DNA from: an uncultured Pelagibacteraceae bacterium
GTDB taxonomy: Bacteria > Pseudomonadota > Alphaproteobacteria > Pelagibacterales > Pelagibacteraceae
Assembly: GCA_902581605.1 (NCBI GenBank)
Contig: CACHPE010000002.1
Coordinates: forward strand, 62,001-126,000
Length of the DNA stretch: 64,000 nt
Reading direction: 5' to 3'
Under the pieces are notes generated by a model that was not told the origin of the DNA, did not search any database, and saw only the letters and a program-made list of their open reading frames with translations. Position numbers and translations under genes: made by a program. Positions 35,467 to 45,622 of this stretch are shown here, piece by piece (the stretch's first letter is position 1; every line of letters starts with the position of its first letter).

Positions 35467-35931
35467 ATGTTAAAATTAAGATTATCAAGAGGTGGAACAA
35501 AAAAACGTCCTGTTTATAAAGTTGTTGTTGCTGACAGTCGTTTCGCAAGAGATGGAAGATTTATAGAAAAGGTTGGTTTCTTTAATCCTCTATTACCAAA
35601 AGAGAAAAAAGAAAGAGTGGGCCTAGAAGCTGAGAGAATTAAATATTGGCTTGGTCAAGGAGCTCAACCAACAACTAGAGTAGCAAGAATTTTAGGTGAG
35701 AACGAACTAATGCCTATGCCTGCAAATGGAAATAATCCAAATAAAGCAGTGCCAAAAAAAGAGAGAAATAAAAAAGAAGAGGATAATAAAGAAGCTCCTA
35801 AAGCAGCAGAAGCTCCAGCAGCAGAAGCTCCTAAGGAAGAAGCTCCTAAAGCAGCAGAAGCTCCAGCAGCAGAAGCTCCTAAGGAAGAAGCTCCTAAAGC
35901 AGAAGCAGCTCCAGCAGAGGAAAAAAAATAA
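35467..35931 (+). CDS. rpsP: 30S ribosomal protein S16 with Ala/Pro/Glu/Lys repeat tail
   Basis: The first ~85 residues are a normal bS16 ([42 protein letters not shown]). A low-complexity tail of ~70 residues follows, charged, then repeats of the 16-residue unit [16 protein letters not shown] (twice, identical also in DNA) and a partial third. Total 154 residues against the usual 80-90. The tail should be disordered and exposed on the 30S subunit. A good ribosome-binding site (AAGGAG) lies six bases before the ATG. Position between ffh and trmD is ancestral. Confidence 0.95.
   Translation: MLKLRLSRGGTKKRPVYKVVVADSRFARDGRFIEKVGFFNPLLPKEKKERVGLEAERIKYWLGQGAQPTTRVARILGENELMPMPANGNNPNKAVPKKERNKKEEDNKEAPKAAEAPAAEAPKEEAPKAAEAPAAEAPKEEAPKAEAAPAEEKK
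35791..35912 (+). repeat. in-frame tandem repeat in rpsP tail (48-base unit)
   Basis: Two identical 48-base units (35791-35838 and 35839-35886) and a partial third (35887 to ~35912) encode [16 protein letters not shown]. The perfect DNA identity implies recent slippage or unequal recombination. A 26-base segment at the end (35884-35909) recurs exactly in rplS (37087-37112). Confidence 0.9.
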
Positions 35932-35945
35932 TTTAAAGATTATTT

Positions 35946-36632
35946 ATGTGGCAAGCTCAAGTGTTTACACTTTATCCAGAGGTTTTTCCTGGTCCTTTAT
36001 CTAAAGGACTTTATGGAAAAGCTTTATCAAATAATTTATGGAAACTTAAAGTTGTAAACATAAGAGATGCAGCTGATGACAAACATAAATCAGTAGATGA
36101 CACACCTTATGGGGGTGGTTCAGGGATGTTGTTAAAAGCAGATGTTCTTGCAAAGTCTTTAGATGAAAACAAAAATGAGAATGAGAGAATTTTATACTTA
36201 TCACCAAAAGGAAAAAAATTTGATCAAAATTTAGCAAAAGAGCTAGCTAATGAAAAATCTCTGTCTTTAATTTGTGGTCATTTTGAAGGTGTGGATGAAA
36301 GAATACTTTCAACAAGAAATATTGAGGAAATTAGTATTGGAGATTATGTTTTGTCAGGCGGAGAGTCAGCGGCATATGTAGTTATAGATAGTATTTTAAG
36401 ATTGCTGCCAGGTGTATTAGGAAATGAAAACTCTAAATTAGATGAAACCTTTGAAAATGGTCTTCTAGAGTATCCTCAGTATACAAAACCTCAAATTTGG
36501 GAGGAAAAAGCTGTGCCAGACGTACTATTATCAGGTGATCATAATAAAATTAAACACTGGCGTTTATCTCAATCTGAGGCTATAACACGCGTCCGAAGAC
36601 CAGATTTATGGAAAAAATATAAGAAAAATTAA
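35946..36632 (+). CDS. trmD: tRNA (guanine-N1)-methyltransferase TrmD
   Basis: A 228-residue SPOUT methyltransferase that makes m1G37 in tRNAs reading CNN codons, preventing frameshifts. Motifs: [29 protein letters not shown] and [12 protein letters not shown], the trefoil-knot SAM site. The C-terminal helix has the [11 protein letters not shown] ending. It starts 14 bases after rpsP with no rimM between them, although rpsP-rimM-trmD-rplS is the common bacterial order. rplS follows after 16 bases. Confidence 0.97.
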   Translation: MWQAQVFTLYPEVFPGPLSKGLYGKALSNNLWKLKVVNIRDAADDKHKSVDDTPYGGGSGMLLKADVLAKSLDENKNENERILYLSPKGKKFDQNLAKELANEKSLSLICGHFEGVDERILSTRNIEEISIGDYVLSGGESAAYVVIDSILRLLPGVLGNENSKLDETFENGLLEYPQYTKPQIWEEKAVPDVLLSGDHNKIKHWRLSQSEAITRVRRPDLWKKYKKN

Positions 36633-36648
36633 CTTGATAAATACTAAC

Positions 36649-37191
36649 ATGAAAACAATTGAAGAAATAAACCAGCATAACGTTAACAAAATTCTTTCAG
36701 AGAAAAAAATTCCAGAATTTTATCCTGGAGATGTTGTTAAGGTTGGTGTGAGAATTACTGAGGGTAAAAAAGAAAGAATTCAATATTTTGAGGGAGTATG
36801 TATTGCTAAAAAAAGTAGAGACCTAAACTCATCTTTTACAGTTAGAAAAATTTCCTTTGGAGAGGGTGTTGAGAGAACTTTTCCATTATTTGGTACTTTA
36901 ATTGATTCAATTAAGGTTATTAGATCAGGTAAAGTAAGAAGAGCAAAACTTTACTATCTAAGAGACAGAACTGGTAAATCAGCAAGGATTGCCGAAAAAA
37001 TTAGAAAAAAAATTGGTATTGATATCGAGGCAAAACCAGAAACAGTTACAGAGGAAAATGTAGCTCCTGTAGTAGAAGCACCAAAAGAAGAAGCTCCTAA
37101 AGCAGAAGCAGCACCTAATGAAGAGGCTGCTCCATCAGCAGAGGCTCCTAAAGAAGAACAAAAATCAGAAAGTTCTACAGAAAAAAAATAA
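36649..37191 (+). CDS. rplS: 50S ribosomal protein L19 with charged Ala/Pro tail
   Basis: The first ~118 residues are a standard bL19 ([60 protein letters not shown]). A ~60-residue tail of [17 protein letters not shown] type follows, so the protein reaches 180 residues against the usual 115-130. The tail resembles that of S16 in the same operon. The frame is open to a TTG at 36634; ATG 36649 (MKTIEEINQ) is preferred. No clear ribosome-binding site precedes it, so coupling to trmD translation is likely. Confidence 0.95.
   Translation: MKTIEEINQHNVNKILSEKKIPEFYPGDVVKVGVRITEGKKERIQYFEGVCIAKKSRDLNSSFTVRKISFGEGVERTFPLFGTLIDSIKVIRSGKVRRAKLYYLRDRTGKSARIAEKIRKKIGIDIEAKPETVTEENVAPVVEAPKEEAPKAEAAPNEEAAPSAEAPKEEQKSESSTEKK
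37087..37112 (+). repeat. 26-base segment in rplS identical to one in rpsP
   Basis: Identical to 35884-35909 in the rpsP tail, in the same reading frame (coding EEAPKAEA). Neighbouring codons also encode Ala/Pro/Glu/Lys. It suggests recombination or copy transfer between the tails of two ribosomal protein genes about 1.2 kb apart. Confidence 0.85.
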
Positions 37192-37202
37192 TTTTTTTTT
37201 CA

Positions 37203-38606
37203 ATGTTTACAACATTATACGATAAAATTTGGAACGATCATCTAGTTGATCAACAAGATGATGGCACATCTTTACTTTTTGTAGATAGACATTTAATTCA
37301 TGAGGTGACAAGCCCCCAAGCTTTTGAAGGATTAAGAAATTCTAATAGAAAAGTTAGACACCCAAATTTAACTTTAGCAGTTGCAGACCATAATGTTCCA
37401 ACAACTGACAGATCAAAAGGTATTTCAGATGAAGAGTCAAAAATTCAAGTAGATACTTTAGAGGCAAATTGTAAAGAATTTGGTGTTCAGTTATTTGGTA
37501 TGGATGATAAGAGGCAAGGTATCGTTCATATCATAGGACCTGAACAAGGTTTTACTCAGCCAGGTACAGTTATTGTTTGTGGAGACAGTCATACCGCAAC
37601 GCATGGAGCATTTGGTGCTTTAGCATTTGGAATAGGAACTTCAGAAGTTGAACATGTTTTAGCAACCCAAACACTAGTTCAAAAGAAAGCTAAAAATTTT
37701 AGAATTAATGTTAATGGTGAACTTCCTTTAGGAGTTACTTCTAAAGATGTAATACTTCAAATAATTGGAAAAATAGGTACAGCGGGTGGAACAGGATCTG
37801 TTGTGGAATATGCTGGAGATTTAATAAGATCTTTAAGTGTTGAGCAAAGAATGACTATTTGCAATATGACAATTGAAGGTGGTGCAAGAGCAGGATTAAT
37901 TGCACCAGATGAAAAAATTTTTGAATATTTAAAAGGAAAACCAATGTCTCCAAAAGGTGAATATTGGGATAAAGCTTTGAACTATTGGGAAACTTTAAAA
38001 ACAGACGCTGATGCTAGTTTTGATAAAGAAATTAGCCTAAATGCAAATGAAATTTTACCCATGATTACATGGGGTACGTCACCACAAGATGTAATAACAA
38101 TTGATGGAAAAGTTCCAAATCCAAATAATGAGACCGATGAAGATAAAAAAAATTCAATTGAAAGAGCTTTAAGGTATATGGGTCTAAAACCTGACATGGC
38201 AGCCACAGATATAAAAATAGATAAAGTATTTATTGGTAGTTGTACTAATGGCAGAATAGAAGATTTGAGAGAAGCAGCAAAAATCTTAAAAGATAAAAAA
38301 GTATCATCGCATGTTAATGCTATAGTAGTTCCAGGGTCAGGCTTAGTTAAAGAACAAGCAGAGCAAGAAGGACTAGATAAAATTTTTGTTAGCTCAGGGT
38401 TTGAATGGAGAGAACCAGGTTGCTCTATGTGTTTGGCGATGAATGCAGATAAATTAAAGCCAGAAGAAAGATGCGCCTCTACATCAAATAGAAATTTTGA
38501 GGGAAGACAAGGTAGAGGTGGTAGAACCCATCTAGTTAGTCCAGGAATGGCTGCAGCAGCTGCAATTTCAGGTAATTTAGATGATGTCAGAAAGTATCAA
38601 AATTAA
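37203..38606 (+). CDS. leuC: 3-isopropylmalate dehydratase large subunit
   Basis: A 467-residue aconitase-family subunit that, with LeuD, isomerises 2- to 3-isopropylmalate in leucine synthesis. The 4Fe-4S Cys ligands are in [14 protein letters not shown] and [28 protein letters not shown] and [19 protein letters not shown] are family signatures. The start ([15 protein letters not shown]) matches homologues. It follows rplS by 11 bases, so leucine genes appear continuous with the ribosomal protein operon; leuD starts on the next base after its stop. Confidence 0.97.
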   Translation: MFTTLYDKIWNDHLVDQQDDGTSLLFVDRHLIHEVTSPQAFEGLRNSNRKVRHPNLTLAVADHNVPTTDRSKGISDEESKIQVDTLEANCKEFGVQLFGMDDKRQGIVHIIGPEQGFTQPGTVIVCGDSHTATHGAFGALAFGIGTSEVEHVLATQTLVQKKAKNFRINVNGELPLGVTSKDVILQIIGKIGTAGGTGSVVEYAGDLIRSLSVEQRMTICNMTIEGGARAGLIAPDEKIFEYLKGKPMSPKGEYWDKALNYWETLKTDADASFDKEISLNANEILPMITWGTSPQDVITIDGKVPNPNNETDEDKKNSIERALRYMGLKPDMAATDIKIDKVFIGSCTNGRIEDLREAAKILKDKKVSSHVNAIVVPGSGLVKEQAEQEGLDKIFVSSGFEWREPGCSMCLAMNADKLKPEERCASTSNRNFEGRQGRGGRTHLVSPGMAAAAAISGNLDDVRKYQN

Positions 38607-39212
38607 ATGCAAAAATTTAATAAATTAAAAAGTATCCCAGCTTATTTACCAATTGTAAATATTGATACAGACATGATAATTCCAAAACAGTTTTTAAAAA
38701 CTATCAAAAGAACTGGCCTCGGAAAAAACTTGTTTTTTGAAATGCGATATGATGATCAAGGCAAAGAAATAAATGATTTTGTGTTAAACAAAGATCCATT
38801 TAATCAATCTAAAATTTTAATTGCTGGAAAAAACTTTGGATGTGGTTCGTCAAGAGAACATGCTCCTTGGGCTTTATTAGATTTTGGAATTACTTGTGTA
38901 ATAAGTTCAAGTTATGCAGATATTTTTTTTAGTAATTGTTTTAAAAATGGAATTTTGCCTATAATCCTTGAAGAAGAAAAAATAAAAGAGCTATCTGAAT
39001 ACGCAAATAGACAAGAAGAAATTTCTATTGATTTGCAAGAGGAAAAAATAGTTTATGGAAATAATGAGCTAAAATTTGAAGTTGATCCATTCAAGAAAAA
39101 ATGTTTGTTAGAAGGGCTTGATGATATTGCTTTATCACTAAAAAAATCAGAAAAAATAGAAAAGTTTGAAACAAATTTGAAAAATGAAAAGCCTTGGGTA
39201 TTTAATGATTAA
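38607..39212 (+). CDS. leuD: 3-isopropylmalate dehydratase small subunit
   Basis: A 201-residue swivel-domain subunit that completes the LeuCD active site. Landmarks: [16 protein letters not shown] near residue 18 and [21 protein letters not shown] near residue 75 (beginning [15 protein letters not shown]). The start directly abuts the leuC stop. Its last codons overlap the leuB start by eight bases, so the three leucine genes are translationally linked. Confidence 0.97.
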   Translation: MQKFNKLKSIPAYLPIVNIDTDMIIPKQFLKTIKRTGLGKNLFFEMRYDDQGKEINDFVLNKDPFNQSKILIAGKNFGCGSSREHAPWALLDFGITCVISSSYADIFFSNCFKNGILPIILEEEKIKELSEYANRQEEISIDLQEEKIVYGNNELKFEVDPFKKKCLLEGLDDIALSLKKSEKIEKFETNLKNEKPWVFND

Positions 39213-40311
39213 AGTTAAAAAAAGAAAAATACTTTTACTTCCTGGTGATGGTATTGGTCCAGAGGTAATAACTGAGGTAAAAAAAATCATTAACTGGTTT
39301 AATGATAAAAAATCCTTAGATTTTGAAATTGATCAGGAGCTAGTTGGTGGTTGTTCTTATGATAAACATGGCACCCCAATCACTGATGAGGTTTTTTATA
39401 AAGCACTAGAAAGTGAAGTAATTATGCTTGGTGCGGTTGGTGGTCCCACATGGGATAACCTAGAATTTTCCAAAAAACCAGAAAGAGCATTATTAAAACT
39501 TAGGAAAGAATTAAAGCTTTTTGCAAACTTAAGACCTGCAATTTGTTTTAAACAATTAGTCGATGCTTCAACCCTTAAACCAGAGGTAGTTTCAGGACTA
39601 GATATTATGATAGTAAGAGAGTTAACGGGTGGAATATATTTTGGTGAACCTAGAGGAATAAAGCCAATTGAAAATGGTGAAAGAAAAGGAATTAATACTC
39701 ATACATATACAACTAGTGAAATTACAAGAGTAGCTAGAGTTGCTTTTGATTTAGCAAGAAAAAGATCAAACAAAGTTACATCATGCGAAAAGTCAAATGT
39801 AATGGAAGCTGGACAATTGTGGAAAGAAGAAGTTAAAGAACTTCATGAAAAAGAATACAAAGATGTAGAGTTAAGCCATATGTTAGCAGATAACTGCGCA
39901 ATGCAACTTTTAAGAAACCCAAAGCAATTTGATGTAATTGTAACCGATAATTTATTTGGGGATATGCTGTCTGATCAAGCTTCGATGTTAACTGGATCTT
40001 TAGGTCTTTTGCCGTCAGCGTCTTTGGGTGCAAAAAATAAAGATGGTGAGATGAGAGCAATGTATGAGCCAATACATGGATCGGCTCCTGATATAGCTGG
40101 ACAAGGCATTGCAAATCCAATTGCTTCTATTTTAAGTTTTGCTATGGCTTTAAGGTACTCTTTAGATCTTGATAAAGAAGCAGATGTTTTAGAAAAGGCA
40201 GTTCAAGATGTTCTAAATGATGGTTTAAGAACAAAAGATATAATGTCAGAAGGCATGAAAGAAACGTCTACTTCAGCAATGGGTGATGCGATAATTTCAA
40301 AATTGCAATAA
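39205..40311 (+). CDS. leuB: 3-isopropylmalate dehydrogenase
   Basis: A 368-residue NAD-dependent enzyme that oxidises and decarboxylates 3-isopropylmalate to 2-oxoisocaproate. Seen are [25 protein letters not shown] (substrate Arg residues), [15 protein letters not shown], and the metal site [17 protein letters not shown]. The frame is open from 39184 inside leuD; ATG 39205 ([16 protein letters not shown]) is preferred because the extra residues are not part of the family. In many alphaproteobacteria asd follows leuB; here the DMSP genes come between. Confidence 0.96.
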   Translation: MIKVKKRKILLLPGDGIGPEVITEVKKIINWFNDKKSLDFEIDQELVGGCSYDKHGTPITDEVFYKALESEVIMLGAVGGPTWDNLEFSKKPERALLKLRKELKLFANLRPAICFKQLVDASTLKPEVVSGLDIMIVRELTGGIYFGEPRGIKPIENGERKGINTHTYTTSEITRVARVAFDLARKRSNKVTSCEKSNVMEAGQLWKEEVKELHEKEYKDVELSHMLADNCAMQLLRNPKQFDVIVTDNLFGDMLSDQASMLTGSLGLLPSASLGAKNKDGEMRAMYEPIHGSAPDIAGQGIANPIASILSFAMALRYSLDLDKEADVLEKAVQDVLNDGLRTKDIMSEGMKETSTSAMGDAIISKLQ

Positions 40312-40337
40312 AACTAGAATTATTTTAAGGTTTATAT

Positions 40338-42101
40338 ATGCCAAGTTATACAGCTCCAGTAAAAGACATGATGTTTCTCTTTGAAAAATTAAGAGACAAT
40401 AAAAATTATAATGAACTTGAAAAATATAATGAAGTTAGTTCAGATCTAGTGAAAGATATTTTAGAAGAAGCAGCCAAGATAAATCAAAATTTAATTTTAC
40501 CTCTTGCTAAATCGGGAGATGAAAATCCAGCAGTTTTAGAAAATGGTGTTGTCAGAACACCCCCAGGCTACAAAGAGGCGTATCAAAAGTATATTGAGGA
40601 TGGTTGGACTTCATTGTCTTGTGATCCAAAGTATGGAGGTCAAGGAATGCCAAAAACAGTAAGTGCATTTTTTGATGAAATGCTATCTTCAGCAAGCTTA
40701 TCATTTAAATTATATAGTGAACTAAGTATTGGTGCTTATAATTGTATCAATCATCATGCTTCTGATGAAATTAAAAATAAGTATTTACCAAAAATTGTAG
40801 AAGGTAAGTGGAGTGGTACAATGTGTTTAACAGAACCAGTCTGTGGTACTGACCTTGGCTTGTTAAAAACTAAAGCAATTAAACAATCAGATAATACTTA
40901 TAAAATCAGCGGTCAAAAAATATTTATAACTTCAGGAGACCATGATTTAACCGAAAATATTATTCACTTAGTTTTGGCAAGATCACCAGACTCTCCATCT
41001 GGTACTAAGGGAATTAGTTTATTTTTAGTTCCAAAATATATTGTGAACCAGGATGGTAGTATTGGTCCAAGAAATGGAATTTCAACTGGATCAATTGAGA
41101 GCAAGATGGGTATTAAAGGTTCAGCTACTTGTGTTTTAAATTTTGATGATGCAACTGGTTACATGATTGGTAACAAAGATAAAGGTCTTAGTGCAATGTT
41201 CACAATGATGAATTTAGAGCGAATAGTTGTAGGCATTCAAGGTTTAGGTATTTCTGAAATTGCTTATCAAAATTCACTTTCTTACGCAAAAGAAAGAAAG
41301 CAAGGAAAAACAAATAATTCAAAATCAAATAATGGTGCAGATTTTATAATTGATCATGCAGACATCAGAAGAACTTTACTTAATATGAAATCAATAATTG
41401 AGGGTGAAAGAGCATTATGTTTTTGGCTTTCTCAACAAACAGAAGTAAGTCTTTATCATCCAGACGAAAAAATTAAACAAGCTGCTTTAGATTACGTTTC
41501 ATTAATGACACCTGTGGTTAAATCACTTTTTACAGATTTAGCTATGGAAATTACTAGCGATGCAATGCAGATACATGGAGGATACGGATATACTAAAGAC
41601 CAAGGTATTGAGCAATTATATCGAGATAATCGTATTACTCCAATTTATGAAGGAACAAATTCCGTACAGGCTGCAGATTTAGTATTTAGAAAATTATCTA
41701 ACAAAAAAGGTGACGTTATAAATAAGTTTTTAGAAATGATTAAATCTGAATGTGAGAGCAAAAATGAAAAAGTAAAAACATTTTCTAAAGAATTAAACCA
41801 TTATTTAGGTATTTTATCCAAATTCACGGATTGGATAAATGATAAAAATAAAATTGAAAAGGATGATGTTAGTGCTGCAGCAAATGATTATTTAAAAAGC
41901 TTAGGTTATGTTTCAATTGCTTATGCTTGGATTAAAATTTTAGAGGTTAGTTTTAATGATTTTAATACAAATAAAGAATTTTATAGTGATAAAATAAATA
42001 CAGCTAAATTTTATTTTGATAAGGTATTGCCTCGGGCTGAGTATCATTACAAATCAGCAATCTCAGGAAGCTCAAATATAATGAATTTTAAGTTTAATTA
42101 A
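40338..42101 (+). CDS. dmdC: 3-methylmercaptopropionyl-CoA dehydrogenase DmdC
   Basis: A 587-residue acyl-CoA dehydrogenase with the extended C-terminal domain typical of DmdC and the start MPSYTAPVKDMMFLF. It oxidises methylmercaptopropionyl-CoA to methylthioacryloyl-CoA with FAD. Motifs: CLTEPVCGTDLGLLKTKA (FAD/substrate site), QIHGGYGYTKDQGIEQLYRD and the catalytic Glu in RITPIYEGTNSVQAADL. The general fold call is certain; the DMSP role rests on the family and the dmdB and dmdA neighbours. 26 bases after leuB; its stop overlaps the dmdB start (TAATG). Confidence 0.92.
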   Translation: MPSYTAPVKDMMFLFEKLRDNKNYNELEKYNEVSSDLVKDILEEAAKINQNLILPLAKSGDENPAVLENGVVRTPPGYKEAYQKYIEDGWTSLSCDPKYGGQGMPKTVSAFFDEMLSSASLSFKLYSELSIGAYNCINHHASDEIKNKYLPKIVEGKWSGTMCLTEPVCGTDLGLLKTKAIKQSDNTYKISGQKIFITSGDHDLTENIIHLVLARSPDSPSGTKGISLFLVPKYIVNQDGSIGPRNGISTGSIESKMGIKGSATCVLNFDDATGYMIGNKDKGLSAMFTMMNLERIVVGIQGLGISEIAYQNSLSYAKERKQGKTNNSKSNNGADFIIDHADIRRTLLNMKSIIEGERALCFWLSQQTEVSLYHPDEKIKQAALDYVSLMTPVVKSLFTDLAMEITSDAMQIHGGYGYTKDQGIEQLYRDNRITPIYEGTNSVQAADLVFRKLSNKKGDVINKFLEMIKSECESKNEKVKTFSKELNHYLGILSKFTDWINDKNKIEKDDVSAAANDYLKSLGYVSIAYAWIKILEVSFNDFNTNKEFYSDKINTAKFYFDKVLPRAEYHYKSAISGSSNIMNFKFN

Positions 42102-43717
42102 TGAGCCATTACGATACAAATTTAGATAAAAATAAAGCAAATCACGTACCACTCACTCCCTTAACTTTTTTAAAAAGAGCAAAAGAAATTTACCCAAATT
42201 ATGAGGCTATAATTTATGAAGAAAGAAATTATACCTGGGCTGAAGTTTATAAAAGAGTTGTAAAATTTGCTAGTGCGTTGACAAAAATAGGTATTAAAAA
42301 AGGTGACACGGTTTCATTCTTAGCTTTCAATACACCGGAGATTTTTGAAGCACACTACTCTGTACCTATGACTGGTGCAGTTCTTAATACTATAAATATA
42401 AGATTAGATGCCAAAACAATTTCTTATATTTTAGATCATAGCGAAGCAAAAGTGTTAGTTGTGGATAGACAACTTCATGGAGAAGTAAAAAAAGCATTAA
42501 AAAATCTTAATAAAAAAATAACTATTATTGACATAAACGATAAATATGCTGACCAATCAAAATTGGAAAAAATTGGTGATTTAGAATATGAAAGTTTTTT
42601 AAAAACAGGTGATGAAAATTACCAATGGCAAATGCCCGAAGATGAGTGGCAAGCTATATCACTAAGTTATACATCAGGTACTACAGGAAATCCTAAAGGT
42701 GTTGTCTATCATCATAGGGGAGCATATTTAATGTCTACAGGAAGCTCAGTTGCTTGGAATATGCCAAATAGATTAAATTTTTTAACAGTTGTTCCAATGT
42801 TCCATTGCAATGGCTGGTGTTATCCATGGACTGTGCCGATGCTAAACGGAAGAACAATATGTTTAAGAAATATAGATATTAAAAAAATTTTTGAACTTAT
42901 TGATAAATATGAAATCACTCATTTTGGTGGTGCTCCAATAGTATTGAATATGATTACTGGAGCGCCAGAAAGTGATAAGAAAAAATTAAAACAAAAAGTT
43001 TATGTTTTAACTGCTGGTGCTCCTCCACCAAGTATAATTTTTAAAAAAATGAGAGCTCTTGGATTTGAAGTAATGCATGTATATGGTTTAACAGAAACTT
43101 ATGGTCATGTAACTCAGTGTGCCTGGAATGATAAATGGAATAATTTTGATGAAGAAAAACAAAACGAGATTAAAGCAAGACAAGGTGTGAAGTACCCTAA
43201 TACGGAAGGTGTAGTTGTTTTAGACCCTGACACAATGAAAGAGGTTCCTAGAGATGGAAAGACAATCGGTGAAATCATGATTAGAGGAAATGTCGTAATG
43301 AAGGGATATTTCAAAGATAAAGAGGCTACCGAAAAAGCCATGAAAGATGGTTGGTTTCACAGTGGTGATTTAGCTGTAATGCATTCTGATGGATATATTA
43401 AAATACAAGATAGATCAAAAGATATAATTATTTCTGGAGGAGAAAATATTTCTTCAATTGAAATTGAAAATACCTTATCCAAACACCCATCTGTTTCGAT
43501 TGCAGCAGTTGTAGCAAAACCAGACGAAAAATGGGGTGAGGTGCCATGTGCATTTATCGAAGCAGTTAAAGACAAACCAGTTAGCGAGAAAGAATTAATT
43601 GATTTTTGTAAAGAAACTTTAGCGGGATTTAAAGTTCCCAAGAAAGTTGTCTTCTGTGAGTTGCCAAAAACTTCGACAGGAAAAATACAAAAGTTTGAAT
43701 TAAGAAAACAAGTTTAG
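42101..43717 (+). CDS. dmdB: 3-methylmercaptopropionate-CoA ligase DmdB
   Basis: A 538-residue AMP-forming CoA ligase that activates methylmercaptopropionate, the product of DMSP demethylation. Motifs: LSYTSGTTGNPKGVVYHH, the adenine-site VYGLTETYGHVT, GWFHSGDLAVMHSDGYI and the C-terminal catalytic Lys in PKTSTGKIQKFELR. The CNGWCYPW segment in the acyl pocket is typical of medium-chain/MMPA ligases. Gene order dmdC-dmdB-hydrolase-dmdA supports the role; on its own it could be called a fatty-acid ligase. Confidence 0.92.
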   Translation: MSHYDTNLDKNKANHVPLTPLTFLKRAKEIYPNYEAIIYEERNYTWAEVYKRVVKFASALTKIGIKKGDTVSFLAFNTPEIFEAHYSVPMTGAVLNTINIRLDAKTISYILDHSEAKVLVVDRQLHGEVKKALKNLNKKITIIDINDKYADQSKLEKIGDLEYESFLKTGDENYQWQMPEDEWQAISLSYTSGTTGNPKGVVYHHRGAYLMSTGSSVAWNMPNRLNFLTVVPMFHCNGWCYPWTVPMLNGRTICLRNIDIKKIFELIDKYEITHFGGAPIVLNMITGAPESDKKKLKQKVYVLTAGAPPPSIIFKKMRALGFEVMHVYGLTETYGHVTQCAWNDKWNNFDEEKQNEIKARQGVKYPNTEGVVVLDPDTMKEVPRDGKTIGEIMIRGNVVMKGYFKDKEATEKAMKDGWFHSGDLAVMHSDGYIKIQDRSKDIIISGGENISSIEIENTLSKHPSVSIAAVVAKPDEKWGEVPCAFIEAVKDKPVSEKELIDFCKETLAGFKVPKKVVFCELPKTSTGKIQKFELRKQV

Positions 43718-43724
43718 GTAATTT

Positions 43725-44501
43725 TTGAATTTTCAATTGGAAAATAAAAATATTTATGCTTCTGATGCAGGACAGGGTATTGATAAAAATAAAGAAACAA
43801 TAGTATTTCTTCATGGAAGTGGTCTTTCGCATATTGTTTGGTCTCTAACTGAACAGTTTTTTTCAAATAATAATTTTAACGTATTATCTATAGATCTACC
43901 TGGGCACGGTAATTCATATGGCCCCTGTTTAGATAGTATTGAAAAAATAGCTGATTGGCTAGAACAAGTGTTTGTAAAATTAAATTTAAAACAACTAATT
44001 ATCGTTGGGCACTCTCAAGGATGTTTAGAGATACTTGAATATGCATCTAAATATAAAAAAAGATTAAAAAAATTAGTTTTTATTGGTGGTTCAAATAGAA
44101 TGCCAGTTCATCCAGATCTAATCGATTTAGCAAAAAATGGAGATACTGATGCTGTTAAATTGATGATGAAGTGGGGTTATGAAGGTTCAAAAAAATTTAT
44201 AGGAGGTAATCCAGTGGAAAGAATAATACAGTCACCAAGAGATATTAGAGAAATATTAGCAGTCGATTTAATTGCATGTAATAATTATACCAATGGTTCT
44301 GATGCTGCTAGATCAATAGACTGTCCCTCTTTGTTGATATTTGGATCATTAGACAAAATGGTAAATCTAGAGTCAGGTAAAAAGTTTTCTAGTTTCATTA
44401 AAAATTCAACAACACATATTATTGAGGGTTGTGGTCATATGATTATGATTGAAAAAGCATTCGAAATGAGAGACAAGATCTTAGAATTTTTAAAAAAATG
44501 A
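43725..44501 (+). CDS. alpha/beta hydrolase within the DMSP demethylation cluster
   Basis: A 258-residue cytoplasmic alpha/beta hydrolase: oxyanion motif [12 protein letters not shown] near residue 28, nucleophile S97 in VGHSQGCLE, acid in FGSLDKMV and His in [12 protein letters not shown]. It appears to start at TTG 43725: the in-frame stop at 43716 excludes anything upstream, and no early ATG exists. It overlaps dmdA by four bases (ATGA). Function unknown. Its place between dmdB and dmdA suggests a step in methylmercaptopropionyl-CoA breakdown, for instance ester or thioester hydrolysis; no DmdD (crotonase) gene is present nearby. Confidence 0.85.
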   Translation: MNFQLENKNIYASDAGQGIDKNKETIVFLHGSGLSHIVWSLTEQFFSNNNFNVLSIDLPGHGNSYGPCLDSIEKIADWLEQVFVKLNLKQLIIVGHSQGCLEILEYASKYKKRLKKLVFIGGSNRMPVHPDLIDLAKNGDTDAVKLMMKWGYEGSKKFIGGNPVERIIQSPRDIREILAVDLIACNNYTNGSDAARSIDCPSLLIFGSLDKMVNLESGKKFSSFIKNSTTHIIEGCGHMIMIEKAFEMRDKILEFLKK

Positions 44502-45607
44502 AAAGTTTTTCAATTGCAAAATCAAGAAGGCTTAGAGGCACCCCTTATACCTCTAGAATAGAAAAACAAGGGGTTACGGCTTATACAATATATAATCATA
44601 TGTTGCTTCCCGCAGCGTTTGGTTCAATTGAGGACTCATACCATCACTTAAAACAGTATGTTCAAATTTGGGATGTAGCTGCTGAAAGACAGGTGGAAAT
44701 TTCTGGTAAAGACTCAGCGAAATTAGTTCAGTTAATGACTTGTAGAGATTTATCTAAATCAAAAGATGGAAGATGTTATTATTGTCCAATAATTGATGAT
44801 AACGCGGGTCTGATTAATGATCCAGTTGTACTTAGATTGAATGAAAATAAATGGTGGGTTTCTCTTGCTGACTCAGATGTAATATTATTTGCAAAAGGAT
44901 TAGCTATTGGAAATAAATTTGACGTAAAGATTTTTGAACCTGATGTTGATATAATGGCTATACAAGGTCCAAAGTCATTTGAATTAATGGAAAAAGTTTT
45001 TGGAGATAAGATAGTTAATTTAAAATTCTTTGGTTTTGATTATTTCGAATTTGGTGGTGATAAACATTTAATTGCAAGATCTGGTTGGTCTAAACAAGGT
45101 GGTTACGAAATTTATGTTGAGCATAATGTTTCTGGATTAAAATTATATGATCATCTTTTTGAAATTGGAAAAGAATTTAATATCAAACCAGGTTGTCCAA
45201 ATTTAATAGAACGTATTGAAAGTGGATTATTATCGTATGGAAATGATATCGATAATGGAGACAATCCATATGAATGTGGATTTGATAAATACATTAACAT
45301 AGACAGCGAAGTTAATTTTTTAGGCAAAGAGAAATTAAAAAAAATTAAATCTGAAGGAATTAAAAAAAAATTAATGGGAGTAATGCTTGATATAGATAAA
45401 ATAAGTATCACAGGATCATTAGACTTAAGTGATCAAGACAATAATATAATTGGAGAATTGAGATCAGCTTGCTATTCACCACATTTTAAAAAAGTAATTG
45501 GTATTGCTATGATGAAAAAATCGCATTGGAATATAGACCAGAACTTAAAAGCAACCATAAATGGTGATATTTGTAGTGGTAAAGTTTGCGATTTACCTTT
45601 TATTTAG
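44498..45607 (+). CDS. dmdA: dimethylsulfoniopropionate demethylase DmdA
   Basis: A 369-residue GcvT-fold enzyme that moves a methyl group from DMSP to tetrahydrofolate, giving methylmercaptopropionate. Sequence from the start ([20 protein letters not shown]) onward closely matches the characterised SAR11 DmdA as I know it, including [61 protein letters not shown] and the ending GKVCDLPFI. These distinguish it from glycine-cleavage GcvT and dimethylglycine enzymes. It supplies C1 units and reduced sulfur, which SAR11 cells need because they cannot reduce sulfate. Confidence 0.97.
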   Translation: MKSFSIAKSRRLRGTPYTSRIEKQGVTAYTIYNHMLLPAAFGSIEDSYHHLKQYVQIWDVAAERQVEISGKDSAKLVQLMTCRDLSKSKDGRCYYCPIIDDNAGLINDPVVLRLNENKWWVSLADSDVILFAKGLAIGNKFDVKIFEPDVDIMAIQGPKSFELMEKVFGDKIVNLKFFGFDYFEFGGDKHLIARSGWSKQGGYEIYVEHNVSGLKLYDHLFEIGKEFNIKPGCPNLIERIESGLLSYGNDIDNGDNPYECGFDKYINIDSEVNFLGKEKLKKIKSEGIKKKLMGVMLDIDKISITGSLDLSDQDNNIIGELRSACYSPHFKKVIGIAMMKKSHWNIDQNLKATINGDICSGKVCDLPFI

Positions 45608-45622
45608 TATAACAACTTTAAA

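Noticed and set aside
35791-35912. CRISPR-like or non-coding tandem repeat
   Set aside because: The repeats are contiguous without spacers, in frame, and code for the S16 tail.
35726-36004. A 92-codon frame of Lys/Gln/Leu repeats overlapping the rpsP tail
   Set aside because: It is the +1 frame shadow of the 48-base repeat and has no ribosome-binding site or family likeness.
37182-37200. Terminator between rplS and leuC (A-run followed by nine Ts)
   Set aside because: The pairing is pure A-T with a three-base loop and would be very weak; leuC starts 11 bases after rplS, which argues for continuous transcription.
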